Below, one piece after another: positions 1 to 9,515 of a stretch of 64,000 bases of DNA. The DNA is taken from the NCBI GenBank assembly GCA_020632695.1, contig JACKFB010000008.1:200281-264280 (forward strand). Direction: 5' to 3'. A model generated the notes under the pieces. The model was given only the letters and a program-made list of their open reading frames with translations, ran no database searches and had not been told where the DNA came from. The stretch comes from Deltaproteobacteria bacterium (GTDB taxonomy: Bacteria; Myxococcota_A; UBA9042; PHBI01; JACKFB01). The translations under genes and the position numbers were made by a program. Every line of letters begins with the position of its first letter. Positions within the stretch are counted from its first letter, which is position 1.

Positions 1-1109
1 TGCTCGGTGAGCAGCAGGGCCGTCTGCCCCTCCCACGAGTGGAAGCTGCGCTCGCCCGAGGCGAAGACCACGTAGCCGTGCTCGGCCAGCTCACGCCCGC
101 CGAACTCCAGCATCCACTGCCGCACCCCGGCGCTGCCCGGCGCGTCGGCGCCGGGCAGGAAGCGGAAGTCGGGCAGATCGTGACCGTGCTCGGCGACGAT
201 GGCCGGCGATGGGAAGTCCAGGGCCCCCACCGGCCGCTCCAGGACCCCGTCCATGGTGCCCAGCAGGTCGTGACGCCACACCACGTCGGCCCACTCGTAG
301 GAGCGCGAGACCCCATCCACGTCGCGCGTCTCCAGGTGCCAGGGCCCGATGGCGTACTCGACCTCGCGCGCCGCCAGCTCGGCCAGGGGCAGTTCCAACC
401 CCAGCGCCTCGATGAGATGCTGCCGCAGGGTCGGGAAGTCCGCCGGCTTGGGCGTGGGCGCAGGCGGCGTCGCCTGATCCTCGACCATCTGCGCGAGCTG
501 CGCCTTCCAAGCCAAGGGCCCGCCGTCTCGCGCGTGCATCGCCGCGAAGTCCCGATACGGGGCGGTCAGCGGGTGCTGATCGAAGGGCGGCTCCGGCGCG
601 AAGTCCCCCAACCACACCACGTCGCTGCGAGCGTCGTCATCGACCACCAGCAGGGGATCCTCCACAGCCACCGGCAGCTCCGGAAACGCCCCGAGCGCCT
701 CAGGAGGAGCCACCGAACACTCGGGAAACCAGGCCACCTCCTCGATCGGCACCTCCGTAGGCTCCTTCTCCGACATCGCCTGCACCTGAGCCGCGAGCGC
801 AGCACAATACTCAGGCAACGACGGCCCGACCCCGTCGGCCTCCGTGTCGGCCCCAGCTCCGACCTCGGTCTCGCCCCCGGCCTCGGTCTCGGCCCCGGTC
901 TCGGTCTCGGCCCCGGTCTCGGCCCCGGCCTCGGTCTCGGCCCCGGCCCCGGCCTCGGCCCCGGTCTCGACCCCGGCCTCGGTCTCCCCGTCCGCCTCCG
1001 CCGACACTCCCGCGCCGCCGTCCCCGCAGCCGCCCACCAGCCACGCGATCGCCCCGGCACAGGCGAGCCGCCGCCACCTCCGCACCCGGGTGTTCACGCC
1101 TGACCCCAT
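1..1109 (-). CDS. Lipoprotein of unknown function, 3' part beyond the window
   Basis: The reading frame is open from an ATG at 1109 to the left edge with no stop, so the C-terminus is missing. The N-terminus has an Arg-rich start (RVRRWRR), a hydrophobic stretch and a lipobox (WLVGGC, Cys about residue 28), so the product should be a lipidated exported protein. It is followed by about 50 residues of low complexity made of Gly-Ala-Glu-Thr units such as GAETEAG, probably a flexible linker. After that comes a normal globular sequence rich in Asp, Trp and Pro that I do not recognise. A GTG at 1097 in the same frame is an alternative start. The gene is divergent from the peptidase gene at 1324. 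Function unknown. Confidence 0.6.
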   Translation of the reverse strand, partial: MGSGVNTRVRRWRRLACAGAIAWLVGGCGDGGAGVSAEADGETEAGVETGAEAGAGAETEAGAETGAETETGAETEAGGETEVGAGADTEADGVGPSLPEYCAALAAQVQAMSEKEPTEVPIEEVAWFPECSVAPPEALGAFPELPVAVEDPLLVVDDDARSDVVWLGDFAPEPPFDQHPLTAPYRDFAAMHARDGGPLAWKAQLAQMVEDQATPPAPTPKPADFPTLRQHLIEALGLELPLAELAAREVEYAIGPWHLETRDVDGVSRSYEWADVVWRHDLLGTMDGVLERPVGALDFPSPAIVAEHGHDLPDFRFLPGADAPGSAGVRQWMLEFGGRELAEHGYVVFASGERSFHSWEGQTALLLTE

Positions 1110-1323
1110 GCTGACACCGGCGACGGCGCGCATGGGTCCCGCGACGCCATGCTCCAGGCACGGCGGCGGGGGGCGGCGTCGACTGCGCCACCATACGTCA
1201 GCCGTCGGCGGGCCGTGAGCATCGAAGCGCGTTCCGTGTGGCGAGCCGTCCGGCGTGGCCGGTCTGGCCCGGCCGCGGAGCTTCGTGGTAGGCGGGCAGG
1301 CACTCGCCGCGCCGGAGCCGCCG

Positions 1324-4215
1324 ATGCCTCGCCCCTCGCACACCCTACTCGTCGCCGCCCTGGTGCTCCTCGCGCCGGCCGCCCTGCACCGCCGGGCCCA
1401 GGGCGCCGACGCCCGCCCCGCCGGCAACGACAGCTACCACCGCTGGCTCAGCCGCGAAGGCACCGGCGCGGCCGCCCTCACCGCCGCCCACCCCTCCTGG
1501 GACGGCCGCGGCGTGGTCATCGCCGTGCTGGACACCGGCGTCGACCCCAGCGTGCCCGGCCTGCTCACCACCAGCGACGGCAAACCGAAGATCCTGGATC
1601 TACGCGACTTCTCCGGCGAGGGCGACGTGGAGCTGCGCCGGGCCGAGCGCGCCGAGGAGGGCGGCGTCCCCGTGCTGCGCAACGCCAAGGGCTACGTGCG
1701 CGGCGTCGCGGGCCTGGCCCCGGCGCAGCCCGCCGGCGGCTTCTGGCTCGGCTTCCTGGACGAGTCGGCGCTCACCGGCTCCGAGGTGCGGGACCTGGAC
1801 CAGGACGGGGACGCAGACGGCCGCTTCGCCATCCTGGTGGCCGATCCGCTCGACGCCGAAGGCCCGGTGGCCTGGGTCGACACCGACGGCGATGGCGACC
1901 TGGCCGACGAGGAGCCGCGCCGCAGCTACGCCGACGACCCGCGCTGGTTCGCGCTGCGCTCGGGGGACCCGCGCAAGGATCGCCCGCCGGTGGCCCTGGC
2001 GATCACCGTGATGCCCGACCACGAGCCCAAGGTGGAGGTCGCCTTCGACGACGGGGGCCACGGCACCCACGTGGCCGGCATCGCCGCCGGCTTCGGCATC
2101 GAGGGCCGCGCCGGCTTCGACGGCGTCGCCCCGGGCGCGCGCATCCTGTCCTTGAAGATCGGCGACAACACGCTGTCGGGCGGGGCCACGACCGCGGGCA
2201 GCATGAAGAGCGCCATCGCGTTCGCCGGGCGCTGGTCCGACGAGCACCAGACCCCGGTGGTCATCAACCTCAGCTACGGCATCGGCAGCGAGCGCGAGGG
2301 CCGCTCGGCCATCGACGACGCGCTGACCGAGGCGCTTCAGGCCCATCCGCTGCTGGCGGCCTGCGTCGCGGCCGGCAACGACGGGCCGGGGCTCTCCACG
2401 GTCGGCACCCCGGGCGGCAGCGCCCGTGCCTTCACGGTGGGGGCCCTGCTGCTGCCCGACAACGCGGAGGCCCTCTACGGCGGAAGGATCGCCTCACCGC
2501 GCCTCTTCGGCTTCTCCAGCCGCGGAGGGGAGCTTGCCAAGCCGGACGCCGTCGCCCCGGGCGTCGCCTGGTCCACCGTACCGCCCTTCCACGAGGGCTC
2601 GGTCATGGCCGGAACCTCGATGGCCACGCCCCAGGCGACCGGGGTCTTCGCCCTGCTCATCTCGTCGGCGCTGCAGCGCCAGCTCTCCTGGAGCTCGGGC
2701 TCGGTCGCCCGCGCCCTGCGTGGCACTGCCCGCCCGGTGCCGGGTCAGGGCCCCCTCGACCAGGGAGCCGGCCTCATCCGGGCCGACCTGGCCGCCCAGG
2801 CCCTCCCGAAGGTCGCGCCCGGCCCCTCGACACCGCTCGGCTGGGACATCAGCACGGCCATCCCGCACCGGCCGGGCGCCGACGGCAGCGCCAGCTTCTG
2901 GCGCACCGGCAGCTACGTGCCCGAGTACCCGCACACCATCGCCGTCACCATGACGCCGGTGTTCCCCGACACCACCGCCGCCTCGGCGCGCGGCGCGGCC
3001 TTCACCACGCTGGAGCTGCGCTCCGACAGCCGCTGGGCCCGCCTGGACCGCACCCGGGTCGCGGTCCGCGGAGACCAGGCCCAGACCATCCACATCTCCT
3101 TGCGGGCCAAGGACCTCACCGAGCCCGGGCTGCACGTGGCGACCATCGAGGCGCGCGCCGACGGCCAGGCCTTCCCGGTCTTCAGCGTGCCCGTCGCGGT
3201 CGTGGTGCCCTGGCGCTTCACCGCGGACTCGGGCCGCGAGCGGGGCTTCGACCTCTCGCTCGGGCCGGCCGAGTACTCACGGACCTTCGTCGAGGTGCCC
3301 GCCGGGGCCACCCACATGACCGTGCGGCTGGAGATCCCCCAGGATCGCTTCGGCCTGGCCTGGCTCGACGTCTACGACCCGGCCGGCCGGGCCCTGGACA
3401 TCGAGCAGCCCACCGCCAGCTCCCGCGACGGCCGCTCGGCGCGCCTGGTCGTCGGCCCGGATCGGCTGCGCCCGGGGATCTTCGAGATCGACGTCGAGAC
3501 CAGCCTGCGCAACCGCGAGACCAGCGCGGCCCGGCTCGACGTCGCGTTCTCGGCCCTGGACGCACCTGAGACCTTGAGCTTCCCGGTCACCCTCGAGGGC
3601 GGCCTCAGCGTGACCTGGCCGGTGACCCAGCGCTTCGACGCGGCCTGGCGCGGCAGCCTCGAGGCACGGCTGGTCGGCATCCGCCGCGAGCACAGCGTCG
3701 ACGTCAGCGGCTCCACCGAGTCGGAGACGCTGACCGTGGCCCCGGGGATGGCCTCGGTGCGCCTGCGCTTGAGCATGGAGGCGGAGGACTACGCCCGCTT
3801 CACCGACGTGGCCGTCGACGTGCTCGACGCCTCGGGCGCCGCCGTCGCCCAGAGCGGCTTCGGCTCGCGCTTCTTGGAGCTGGACTTCCCGGCCTCGCCC
3901 GGCGACTACACCCTGCGCATCGTGGCCGCCACGGCGGACAAGCTCCGCGACCTGCCCGCCGATCTCGCCTTCAGCGTCGAGGTCTCGGAGCTGCAGCGGC
4001 TCGGCGCCCCCCAGCCGGCGTCACTTTCGGCGCCGGAAGCGGGCCGGATCGTGACGCTCTACCCCGGCGTCCGCACGCTGATGACCCTGGCCATCCCCGG
4101 GCCGCTCCGCGCCCTCCCCTCCGGCTACCTGCACGCCGTGGAGGTCACCGGCACCCGCATCGGCGAGCGGTGGCCCATCCTGTCGCAGGAGCTGGGCCTC
4201 GAGCCGCTGCCCTGA
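1324..4215 (+). CDS. Exported tripeptidyl-peptidase-II-like subtilase (family S8)
   Basis: Serine endo/exopeptidase of 963 residues. The start at 1324 is chosen because MPRPSHTLLVAALVLLAPAA is a typical signal peptide and GGAG lies just upstream; an in-frame start at 1255 would bury it. The subtilisin triad is visible: Asp70 in AVLDTGVDP, His246 in GGHGTHVAG and Ser432 in MAGTSMATP, with the oxyanion Asn352 in AAGNDGPG. The ~175-residue insert between Asp and His, the phrase TTSDGKPKILD after the Asp, and the region after the catalytic domain (PVFPDTT, GLHVATIEA, FVEVPAGAT) match the layout of tripeptidyl peptidase II rather than simple subtilases. The insert contains Asp-rich DTDGDGDL, a likely Ca2+ site. 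It probably acts outside the cytoplasm on peptides. Whether it forms the giant TPP II spindle cannot be told. Confidence 0.88.
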   Translation: MPRPSHTLLVAALVLLAPAALHRRAQGADARPAGNDSYHRWLSREGTGAAALTAAHPSWDGRGVVIAVLDTGVDPSVPGLLTTSDGKPKILDLRDFSGEGDVELRRAERAEEGGVPVLRNAKGYVRGVAGLAPAQPAGGFWLGFLDESALTGSEVRDLDQDGDADGRFAILVADPLDAEGPVAWVDTDGDGDLADEEPRRSYADDPRWFALRSGDPRKDRPPVALAITVMPDHEPKVEVAFDDGGHGTHVAGIAAGFGIEGRAGFDGVAPGARILSLKIGDNTLSGGATTAGSMKSAIAFAGRWSDEHQTPVVINLSYGIGSEREGRSAIDDALTEALQAHPLLAACVAAGNDGPGLSTVGTPGGSARAFTVGALLLPDNAEALYGGRIASPRLFGFSSRGGELAKPDAVAPGVAWSTVPPFHEGSVMAGTSMATPQATGVFALLISSALQRQLSWSSGSVARALRGTARPVPGQGPLDQGAGLIRADLAAQALPKVAPGPSTPLGWDISTAIPHRPGADGSASFWRTGSYVPEYPHTIAVTMTPVFPDTTAASARGAAFTTLELRSDSRWARLDRTRVAVRGDQAQTIHISLRAKDLTEPGLHVATIEARADGQAFPVFSVPVAVVVPWRFTADSGRERGFDLSLGPAEYSRTFVEVPAGATHMTVRLEIPQDRFGLAWLDVYDPAGRALDIEQPTASSRDGRSARLVVGPDRLRPGIFEIDVETSLRNRETSAARLDVAFSALDAPETLSFPVTLEGGLSVTWPVTQRFDAAWRGSLEARLVGIRREHSVDVSGSTESETLTVAPGMASVRLRLSMEAEDYARFTDVAVDVLDASGAAVAQSGFGSRFLELDFPASPGDYTLRIVAATADKLRDLPADLAFSVEVSELQRLGAPQPASLSAPEAGRIVTLYPGVRTLMTLAIPGPLRALPSGYLHAVEVTGTRIGERWPILSQELGLEPLP

Positions 4216-4230
4216 CGGCCGGCGCGCTCG

Positions 4231-6510
4231 TCAGTCCTCACCGCGCCCCAGCAGCCGCCCCAGCCGGCCCAGCATCCCCTGCGGCGGAGGCGGCGGAGGC
4301 GGCTCCTCGGGCGGCAGGCGGCCCTCCAGCAAGGGCACGATGCGCTCGAGGTAGGCGCGCACCAGCTCGACCTTCTTCAGCGCCGACTGGAACGCGGGGT
4401 CACCGCTGCGCGCCGGCGGCCCCAGCGCGGCGGCCAGGGCGTCAGCGTCCTTGCCCAGCTCGCGCACACGGCGCTCGGCCTCGGGCGAGCTGCCGCGCTG
4501 CAGGAGGTCGCGCTCGAAGACCTCCAGCTCGCGGAAGGCCTCCTCGTAGAAGGCGATCGCCTGGCCGGGCGTGGTCAGCCGCTTGTCGCGGGGGGCCCGC
4601 AGGGCGGCGGCGGCGGCGGGCCCCAGGGTGGGCACGGTGGGCGGGCGGGACAGCGCGCGGCCCAGGCCGTCCTGGGTGGCCGGGCGGGCGCTCGAGGTCC
4701 CGGGCTCGGTGGCGCGGGGGCGAGCGCGGGGCGGCGCGGGCGCAGCCATCGAGGGCAGCGGACCCGGGGGCGCCACTGCGCGGGGACGCGCCGGCTCGGC
4801 AGGCGGTGTCGACGGCGTGGTGACGCCCGGGGAGCCCGGCGCGGCGGCCAGGGGCGGACGCTCGGTGGTCCGCGGCCGATTCTGGGTGGTGCGCGGCGGC
4901 GGCTGGGGCAGCGGCGGCAGCTCGAAGCGACGCGTGGTCGGGCGCTTGCGCGCCGGCGGCTCGGGCAGGGGTGGCAGCGCGTCCTGCGACGGCATGCGCG
5001 GTCCCCGCGGAGCGCTGCGCGCGGGCGGCTCGGAGCCCGACGCGAAGGGGTTGAGCCCCGGCGGCTCGGGCGGCAGGCGCCGCGGCTTGGGCGCCAGCCC
5101 ATCGAAGGGCGTCGGCTCCTTGGGGGCGCGCCGCTCGCCGGGTCCGATCACCTCGGAGTCGCCGGCGGCCGGCGTGTCGCCCTCCCCTTCGGTCGCCTCA
5201 GAGGCCGCGTCGGGCTGCTCGGCCGGGCTGGCCGCCGCCGCGCGCTCGGCCGCCTCGGCCTCGGCCTCGCGCTGCCTCTCCGAAGCCCGCTGGGCCTCGC
5301 AGTAGCGCCGCGCATCCTGGGCCAGCGCCGCCGCGTCCCGCACGATGCTGCGCACGTCGTGGCCCGCCTCTCGCTGCGCCCGGACCAGATCGAGCGGGTC
5401 GGCCCCCCGGAGCGGCGCGATGTCGCGGCCGTAGCGCCAGCGCAGATACTCCTCGCGGAACGCCGCCAGATCCCGCGCCAGCACGGGGTCGAGCGGCGGG
5501 TCGGCCCGCTGGCCCTCCTTGGCCGTCAATGCGCGCAGGCCCCGCTCGATGGCCTCGGCGGGCAGCGCCCCCAGGCGCTCGCGGCTGGCCTCGGGCACCT
5601 GGACCCAGCCCGTCCACGCCGCGACGTCGTCCGAGCTCAGGGCTGCCTCGCCGCGCGCCACGGCGAGCGAGGGGCCGAGCCGGGCGAAGAGCCAGCCGGC
5701 CAGATCCATCAGCGCGCCGAGGCTCTCGGCCGGGACGGTGAGGTCGGCGTCCGCCAGCCGGCGCTGGAGGCCGCGCTCCCCGGGGCGGTGCTCGACGGGG
5801 AGCTCCTGATCGCGCAGATGCTCCAGCAGCGTGGCCCACAGCGCGCGGCGCGCCGGCCCGGCCATGGGCTCCAGCAGCTCGCGGCAGCCGTCCAGGTCGT
5901 GGTTCGGACGGGCCACGACGCGGAAGAAGCGCGACTCCCACAAGTGGCCCAGCTCCTCAGGCCAGCCGGTGTGCTCCTCGATGAGCCCCCAGGCGTCGCG
6001 GATCGCCTCGCTCTCCTCGGCGCGCATGGGCCGGGCGACGGCGGGGGTCCTCACCGACGCGTAGCCGATGCCGTGCCCGCGCAGCACCACCACCGGGCTC
6101 AGCAGCGCCAGCGTGCCGCCGAAACCGGGCAGGGTCGCCAGGCGCTCGCCCAGGAACTCCCGGACGTCCAGCGACACCGTCAGCCCCGGACGCAACACCG
6201 AGCGCTCCAGCGTGATCGCGCGGCCCAGCGCCTCGATGCCCTCGGCGCTGCCCAGCAACGCCGCGGCGCGCGGCAGGTCCAGGCTCGGCGGCTCCACGCC
6301 CTCGGCCAGCAGGCGCTCGACGAAGACGGCCAGCGCAGGCGCCACCGCCGGCGGATAGCCCGTCAGCGAGTCCTCGCGCAGCGCCGCCAGCACGCGCCGC
6401 ATCTCCGAGAGCGGGCGCTTGCCCAGCGCGCGCACGGCGAAGCGCGGGAAGTCGGTCTCGGCCAGGCTCGGAGGGGGTAGCTGGCCGACGAGCGTGGAGA
6501 GACTGAACAC
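4231..6510 (-). CDS. Unrecognised 759-aa protein with Pro-rich low-complexity middle
   Basis: The gene starts at a GTG (6510) and converges on the peptidase gene, with 15 bases between the stops. Residues 1-380 are an Ala/Leu/Arg-rich, apparently alpha-helical region without a motif I know. Residues about 385-420 are very charged (Glu/Ala/Arg, coiled-coil-like). Residues about 420-610 are Pro/Ala/Thr/Arg-rich and probably disordered. The last ~130 residues are again helical (FYEEAFRELEVFERDLLQ), and the protein ends in a Pro run and MLGRLGRLLGRGED. No signal peptide or membrane segment is seen, so it should be cytoplasmic. Codon use (GC-rich third positions) is that of its neighbours, which supports it as a real gene. 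Function not known. Confidence 0.7.
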   Translation of the reverse strand: MFSLSTLVGQLPPPSLAETDFPRFAVRALGKRPLSEMRRVLAALREDSLTGYPPAVAPALAVFVERLLAEGVEPPSLDLPRAAALLGSAEGIEALGRAITLERSVLRPGLTVSLDVREFLGERLATLPGFGGTLALLSPVVVLRGHGIGYASVRTPAVARPMRAEESEAIRDAWGLIEEHTGWPEELGHLWESRFFRVVARPNHDLDGCRELLEPMAGPARRALWATLLEHLRDQELPVEHRPGERGLQRRLADADLTVPAESLGALMDLAGWLFARLGPSLAVARGEAALSSDDVAAWTGWVQVPEASRERLGALPAEAIERGLRALTAKEGQRADPPLDPVLARDLAAFREEYLRWRYGRDIAPLRGADPLDLVRAQREAGHDVRSIVRDAAALAQDARRYCEAQRASERQREAEAEAAERAAAASPAEQPDAASEATEGEGDTPAAGDSEVIGPGERRAPKEPTPFDGLAPKPRRLPPEPPGLNPFASGSEPPARSAPRGPRMPSQDALPPLPEPPARKRPTTRRFELPPLPQPPPRTTQNRPRTTERPPLAAAPGSPGVTTPSTPPAEPARPRAVAPPGPLPSMAAPAPPRARPRATEPGTSSARPATQDGLGRALSRPPTVPTLGPAAAAALRAPRDKRLTTPGQAIAFYEEAFRELEVFERDLLQRGSSPEAERRVRELGKDADALAAALGPPARSGDPAFQSALKKVELVRAYLERIVPLLEGRLPPEEPPPPPPPQGMLGRLGRLLGRGED

Positions 6511-6610
6511 GGCGTCAGCGTGGATCAGAACCGTCGGCGATGCAACGCGCCGGGGTCCGGCCCCGCACGGTCAACTTGGGCGGCCGGTGGGCGCGCTGTC
6601 CCTTGCGCCG

Positions 6611-7117
6611 TCAGCGATGCTCCGCCGCCAGGCGACGACGCTCGCCCGCGAGCGCCAGCCGTTGGCGGCGGCGGGCCTGCGCCTCGGCGTGGCGCAGGCG
6701 CTCCTCCGGGGTGGCCAACGCCAGGGGCGGGACCTCCGAGGGCCGGCTGTCGGCGTCGATGGCGACGAAGGTCAGGTAGGCGCTCATGGTGTGGACGCGC
6801 TCGCCGGTGAGCGGATCCTCGGACTCCACGCGCACGCCCACCTCCATCGAGGTGCGACCCACGTGGTTCACCATCGCCTTGAGGCTCACCACGTGCCCGA
6901 TCCGGATCGGGGCGAAGAAGTCGACGGCGTCGATGGCCGCGGTCACCACGTTCATGCGGGAGTGCCGCTGCGCCGCCATCGCCGCGCAGATGTCCACCCA
7001 CCCCATCACGGTGCCGCCGAAGGCCGTCCCCAGCGCGTTGGCGTGCCCGGGCAGGACCAGCTCGTGCATCTCGACGGCCGACGCGCCGGGCGTCCGCGCT
7101 ACCTGGTCAACGGTCAA
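6611..7117 (-). CDS. Acyl-CoA thioesterase, hotdog fold (YciA/BACH type)
   Basis: Predicted to hydrolyse acyl-CoA thioesters in the cytoplasm. The 168-residue product has the single hotdog-domain pattern of this family: LPGHANALGTAFGG near residue 25, then GWVDICAAMAA with the acidic residue of the long central helix, then DAVDFFAPIRIGH and MEVGVRVESED. Length fits the single-domain family. The start is a TTG at 7117, preceded by GGGGA; no ATG in the frame precedes the conserved region. The tail after residue 135 is rich in Arg and Ala. It is transcribed divergently from the glutamine-synthetase-like gene across ~145 bp. The substrate chain length cannot be deduced. Confidence 0.85.
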   Translation of the reverse strand: MTVDQVARTPGASAVEMHELVLPGHANALGTAFGGTVMGWVDICAAMAAQRHSRMNVVTAAIDAVDFFAPIRIGHVVSLKAMVNHVGRTSMEVGVRVESEDPLTGERVHTMSAYLTFVAIDADSRPSEVPPLALATPEERLRHAEAQARRRQRLALAGERRRLAAEHR

Positions 7118-7261
7118 GGAGTCCCCTGTGGTCGTGGGCGGGCGATCGTGGGGGCCTGGCGCTGACCCGTCAACCCGAACCCGGTCGGGCCCGGGCGGGC
7201 GCCCTTGTCACCCCGCCTTGCTCTGCTACCCTCCGGATTCACCGCACGAGCGAGGGCCGCC

Positions 7262-8647
7262 ATGTCGAGGATCCAGCACCCGGCCGCCGAGCACATCCTC
7301 CACGACCTCGAGGGCGCCGGCGTGCGCCGCGTCCGCCTGGGCGGCTTCGACATCGATGGGGTGCTGCGCGGCAAGTACATCACGCTGGACAAGCTGCGCT
7401 CGGTGCTCAACGGCGGCATGGGCTTCTGCGACGTCATCTTCGGCTGGGACAGCCAGGACGAGCTCTACGAGGGCACGGGCGTCACGCTGACGGGCTGGCA
7501 CACCGGCTACCCCGATCTGCAGGCCACCGTCGACCCCACCAGCCTGCGGCGCGTGCCGTGGGAGGGCGACATCCCCTTCTTCCTGCTCGACTTTGCGCTG
7601 CCTGACGGGTCGCCCTACCCCGCCAGCCCGCGCCAGGTGCTGCAGCAGGTGGTCGGCCACGCCGCGCGCCAGGGCTTCATCGCCCACCTCGCCACCGAGT
7701 ACGAGTTCTTCGTGTTCGCCGAGACCCCCGACTCGGTGCGCGACAAGGGCTACCGGACCCTGCAGCACGTCGACCCCGGGATGTTCGGCTACAGCGCGCT
7801 GCGCGCCAGCGCCGCCCAGCCCATCATCCAGGACCTCACCGAGCACCTCGACGCCTTCGGCATCCCGGTCGAGGGCATCCACACCGAGACCGGCCCGGGC
7901 ATCTACGAGGCGGCCATCGCCCACGACGAGAGCCTCATCGCCGCCGACAACGCCGCGCTCTTCAAGACCGCCGCCAAGGAGATCCTCGGCCGCCACGGCC
8001 TGATGCCCAGCTTCATGGCCAAGCCCTTCGCCCACCTCCCCGGCTGCTCGGGCCACACCCACCAGAGCTTGTGGCGCGACGGCCAGCCAGCCTTCCACGA
8101 CGCCGACGACCCCATGGGGATGTCGCCGCTCTTCCGCAGCTACGTGGCCGGCCTGCAGCGCATGCTGCCGGAGCTGATGGCCATCTTCTGCCCCACCATC
8201 AACAGCTACAAGCGCACCGTCCCCGGGATGTGGGCGCCGACGACGGCGACCTGGGGCTTCGAGAACCGCACGGCGTCCCTGCGCATCATCCGCAGCGCCT
8301 CCGGCAAGGGCACCCGCGTCGAGAACCGCCTCATCGGCTCCGACGTGAACCCCTACCTGGCGGGCGCCGCCAGCCTCGCCGCCGGCCTCTGGGGCGTCGA
8401 GCAGGGGCTCGAGCTGGGCGCGCCGGTCGAGGGCAACGCCTACGCCGCCGGCGCCGACGCCGCGGGCGCCCCCCTGCCCCGCTCGCTGGCCGAGGCCGCC
8501 GACCGCCTCGACCGCAGCGAGCTGGCCCGCGAGCTGCTGGGCGACGCGTTCGTCTCGCACTACGTCGCCACCCGCCGCTGGGAGGTCCAACAGTTCGCCA
8601 AGGCGGTGACGGACTGGGAGCTGGCGCGCTACCTCGAGATCATCTGA
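7262..8647 (+). CDS. Glutamine-synthetase-family ligase (PuuA/GlnA-like)
   Basis: ATP-dependent ligase of the glutamine synthetase fold, 461 residues. Seen motifs are the metal-binding ATEYEFFVF, ETGPGIYEAAI, the nucleotide/metal region PGCSGHTHQSLW, and the C-terminal NSYKRTVPGMWAP followed by GFENRTASLRII. The C-terminal TDWELARYLE resembles gamma-glutamylpolyamine synthetases more than housekeeping GlnA, and no adenylylation-type C-terminus is recognised. The start at ATG 7262 is preferred because the conserved domain begins directly after it. It is followed after 7 bases by an alpha/beta hydrolase and then by a class I amidotransferase with overlapping stop/start. This suggests a small pathway that glutamylates an amine and later removes the gamma-glutamyl group. 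That pathway is inference. Confidence 0.82.
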   Translation: MSRIQHPAAEHILHDLEGAGVRRVRLGGFDIDGVLRGKYITLDKLRSVLNGGMGFCDVIFGWDSQDELYEGTGVTLTGWHTGYPDLQATVDPTSLRRVPWEGDIPFFLLDFALPDGSPYPASPRQVLQQVVGHAARQGFIAHLATEYEFFVFAETPDSVRDKGYRTLQHVDPGMFGYSALRASAAQPIIQDLTEHLDAFGIPVEGIHTETGPGIYEAAIAHDESLIAADNAALFKTAAKEILGRHGLMPSFMAKPFAHLPGCSGHTHQSLWRDGQPAFHDADDPMGMSPLFRSYVAGLQRMLPELMAIFCPTINSYKRTVPGMWAPTTATWGFENRTASLRIIRSASGKGTRVENRLIGSDVNPYLAGAASLAAGLWGVEQGLELGAPVEGNAYAAGADAAGAPLPRSLAEAADRLDRSELARELLGDAFVSHYVATRRWEVQQFAKAVTDWELARYLEII

Positions 8648-8654
8648 GCCGGCC

Positions 8655-9515
8655 ATGGAGACCCTGCGCATCTCCAGCCTGGGCCTGCCCCTGGTCTGTC
8701 ACGTCACCGGCCCGCCGGACGCCCCGCCGGTGGTGCTGCTGCACGGCTTCCTCGACACCGGCAGCTCCTTCGAGCCGGTCGCCCGGGCGCTGGCCACCGA
8801 CCACCGCGTGCTGGCGCTCGACCAGCGCGGCTTCGGGCAGAGCGCGCACCTGGGCCCCGGCGGCTACTACCACTTCCCCGACTACCTGCTGGACCTGGAC
8901 GCGCTCTTCCGCGCCGAGGTGCCCGAGCAGGCCGTCCTGGTGGGCCACTCCATGGGCGCCACCATCGCCTGCTACTTCGCCGGCGCCTGGCCCGAGCGCG
9001 TGCGCGCGCTGGTGCTGCTCGACGGCATCGGCCCGCCGCCCGGCCCGCCGCCCGAGCGCCACCCCGACGTGCTGCGCGCCTTCGTCGAGGACGTGCGCCG
9101 CCACGAGCAGCGCCAGGACTCCGGCGCGCCCGACCTGGAGGCCGTCGCCCGCAGCATCGGCCGCCTGTCGACCCGCGCCCGCCCCGAGCGCCTGTCGGCC
9201 CTGGCCCGCGCCGCCGCCGTCCAGGGCGCCGACGGGCGCTACCGCTGGCGCTTCGACCCGCTGCACCGCACCCGCGGCCCCATCCCCTTCGACGCCGCGC
9301 GCTTCCGCGCCTTCCTCGCCCGCGTGGCCTGCCCCACGTTGCTCTTGTGGGCCGAGCACTCGCCGATGCGTCCCGCCGACGAGGCCGAGCGCTGCGCCGC
9401 CCTGGCCGACCTCACCGTCGAGACCATCGCCGGCACCGGCCACAACATGCACCACGAGCGCCCCGAGGCGGTCGCCGAGGCCATCGCCGGCTTCCTCGCC
9501 CGGCGCGCCCGCTGA
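8655..9515 (+). CDS. Alpha/beta hydrolase
   Basis: Hydrolase of 286 residues with the classic elements of the fold: the HG oxyanion motif in VVLLHGFLD (residues ~29-37), DQRGFGQS, the nucleophile elbow GHSMG (Ser about residue 98), an acidic residue in the LLWAEHSPM region and the catalytic His in GTGHNMHHERP near the C-terminus. The size fits soluble epoxide hydrolase, esterase or C-C hydrolase relatives; the substrate cannot be told from sequence. No signal peptide. It is the middle gene of a three-gene cluster: 7 bases after the glutamine-synthetase-like gene, and its TGA overlaps the ATG of the amidotransferase (TGATG). Confidence 0.85.
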   Translation: METLRISSLGLPLVCHVTGPPDAPPVVLLHGFLDTGSSFEPVARALATDHRVLALDQRGFGQSAHLGPGGYYHFPDYLLDLDALFRAEVPEQAVLVGHSMGATIACYFAGAWPERVRALVLLDGIGPPPGPPPERHPDVLRAFVEDVRRHEQRQDSGAPDLEAVARSIGRLSTRARPERLSALARAAAVQGADGRYRWRFDPLHRTRGPIPFDAARFRAFLARVACPTLLLWAEHSPMRPADEAERCAALADLTVETIAGTGHNMHHERPEAVAEAIAGFLARRAR

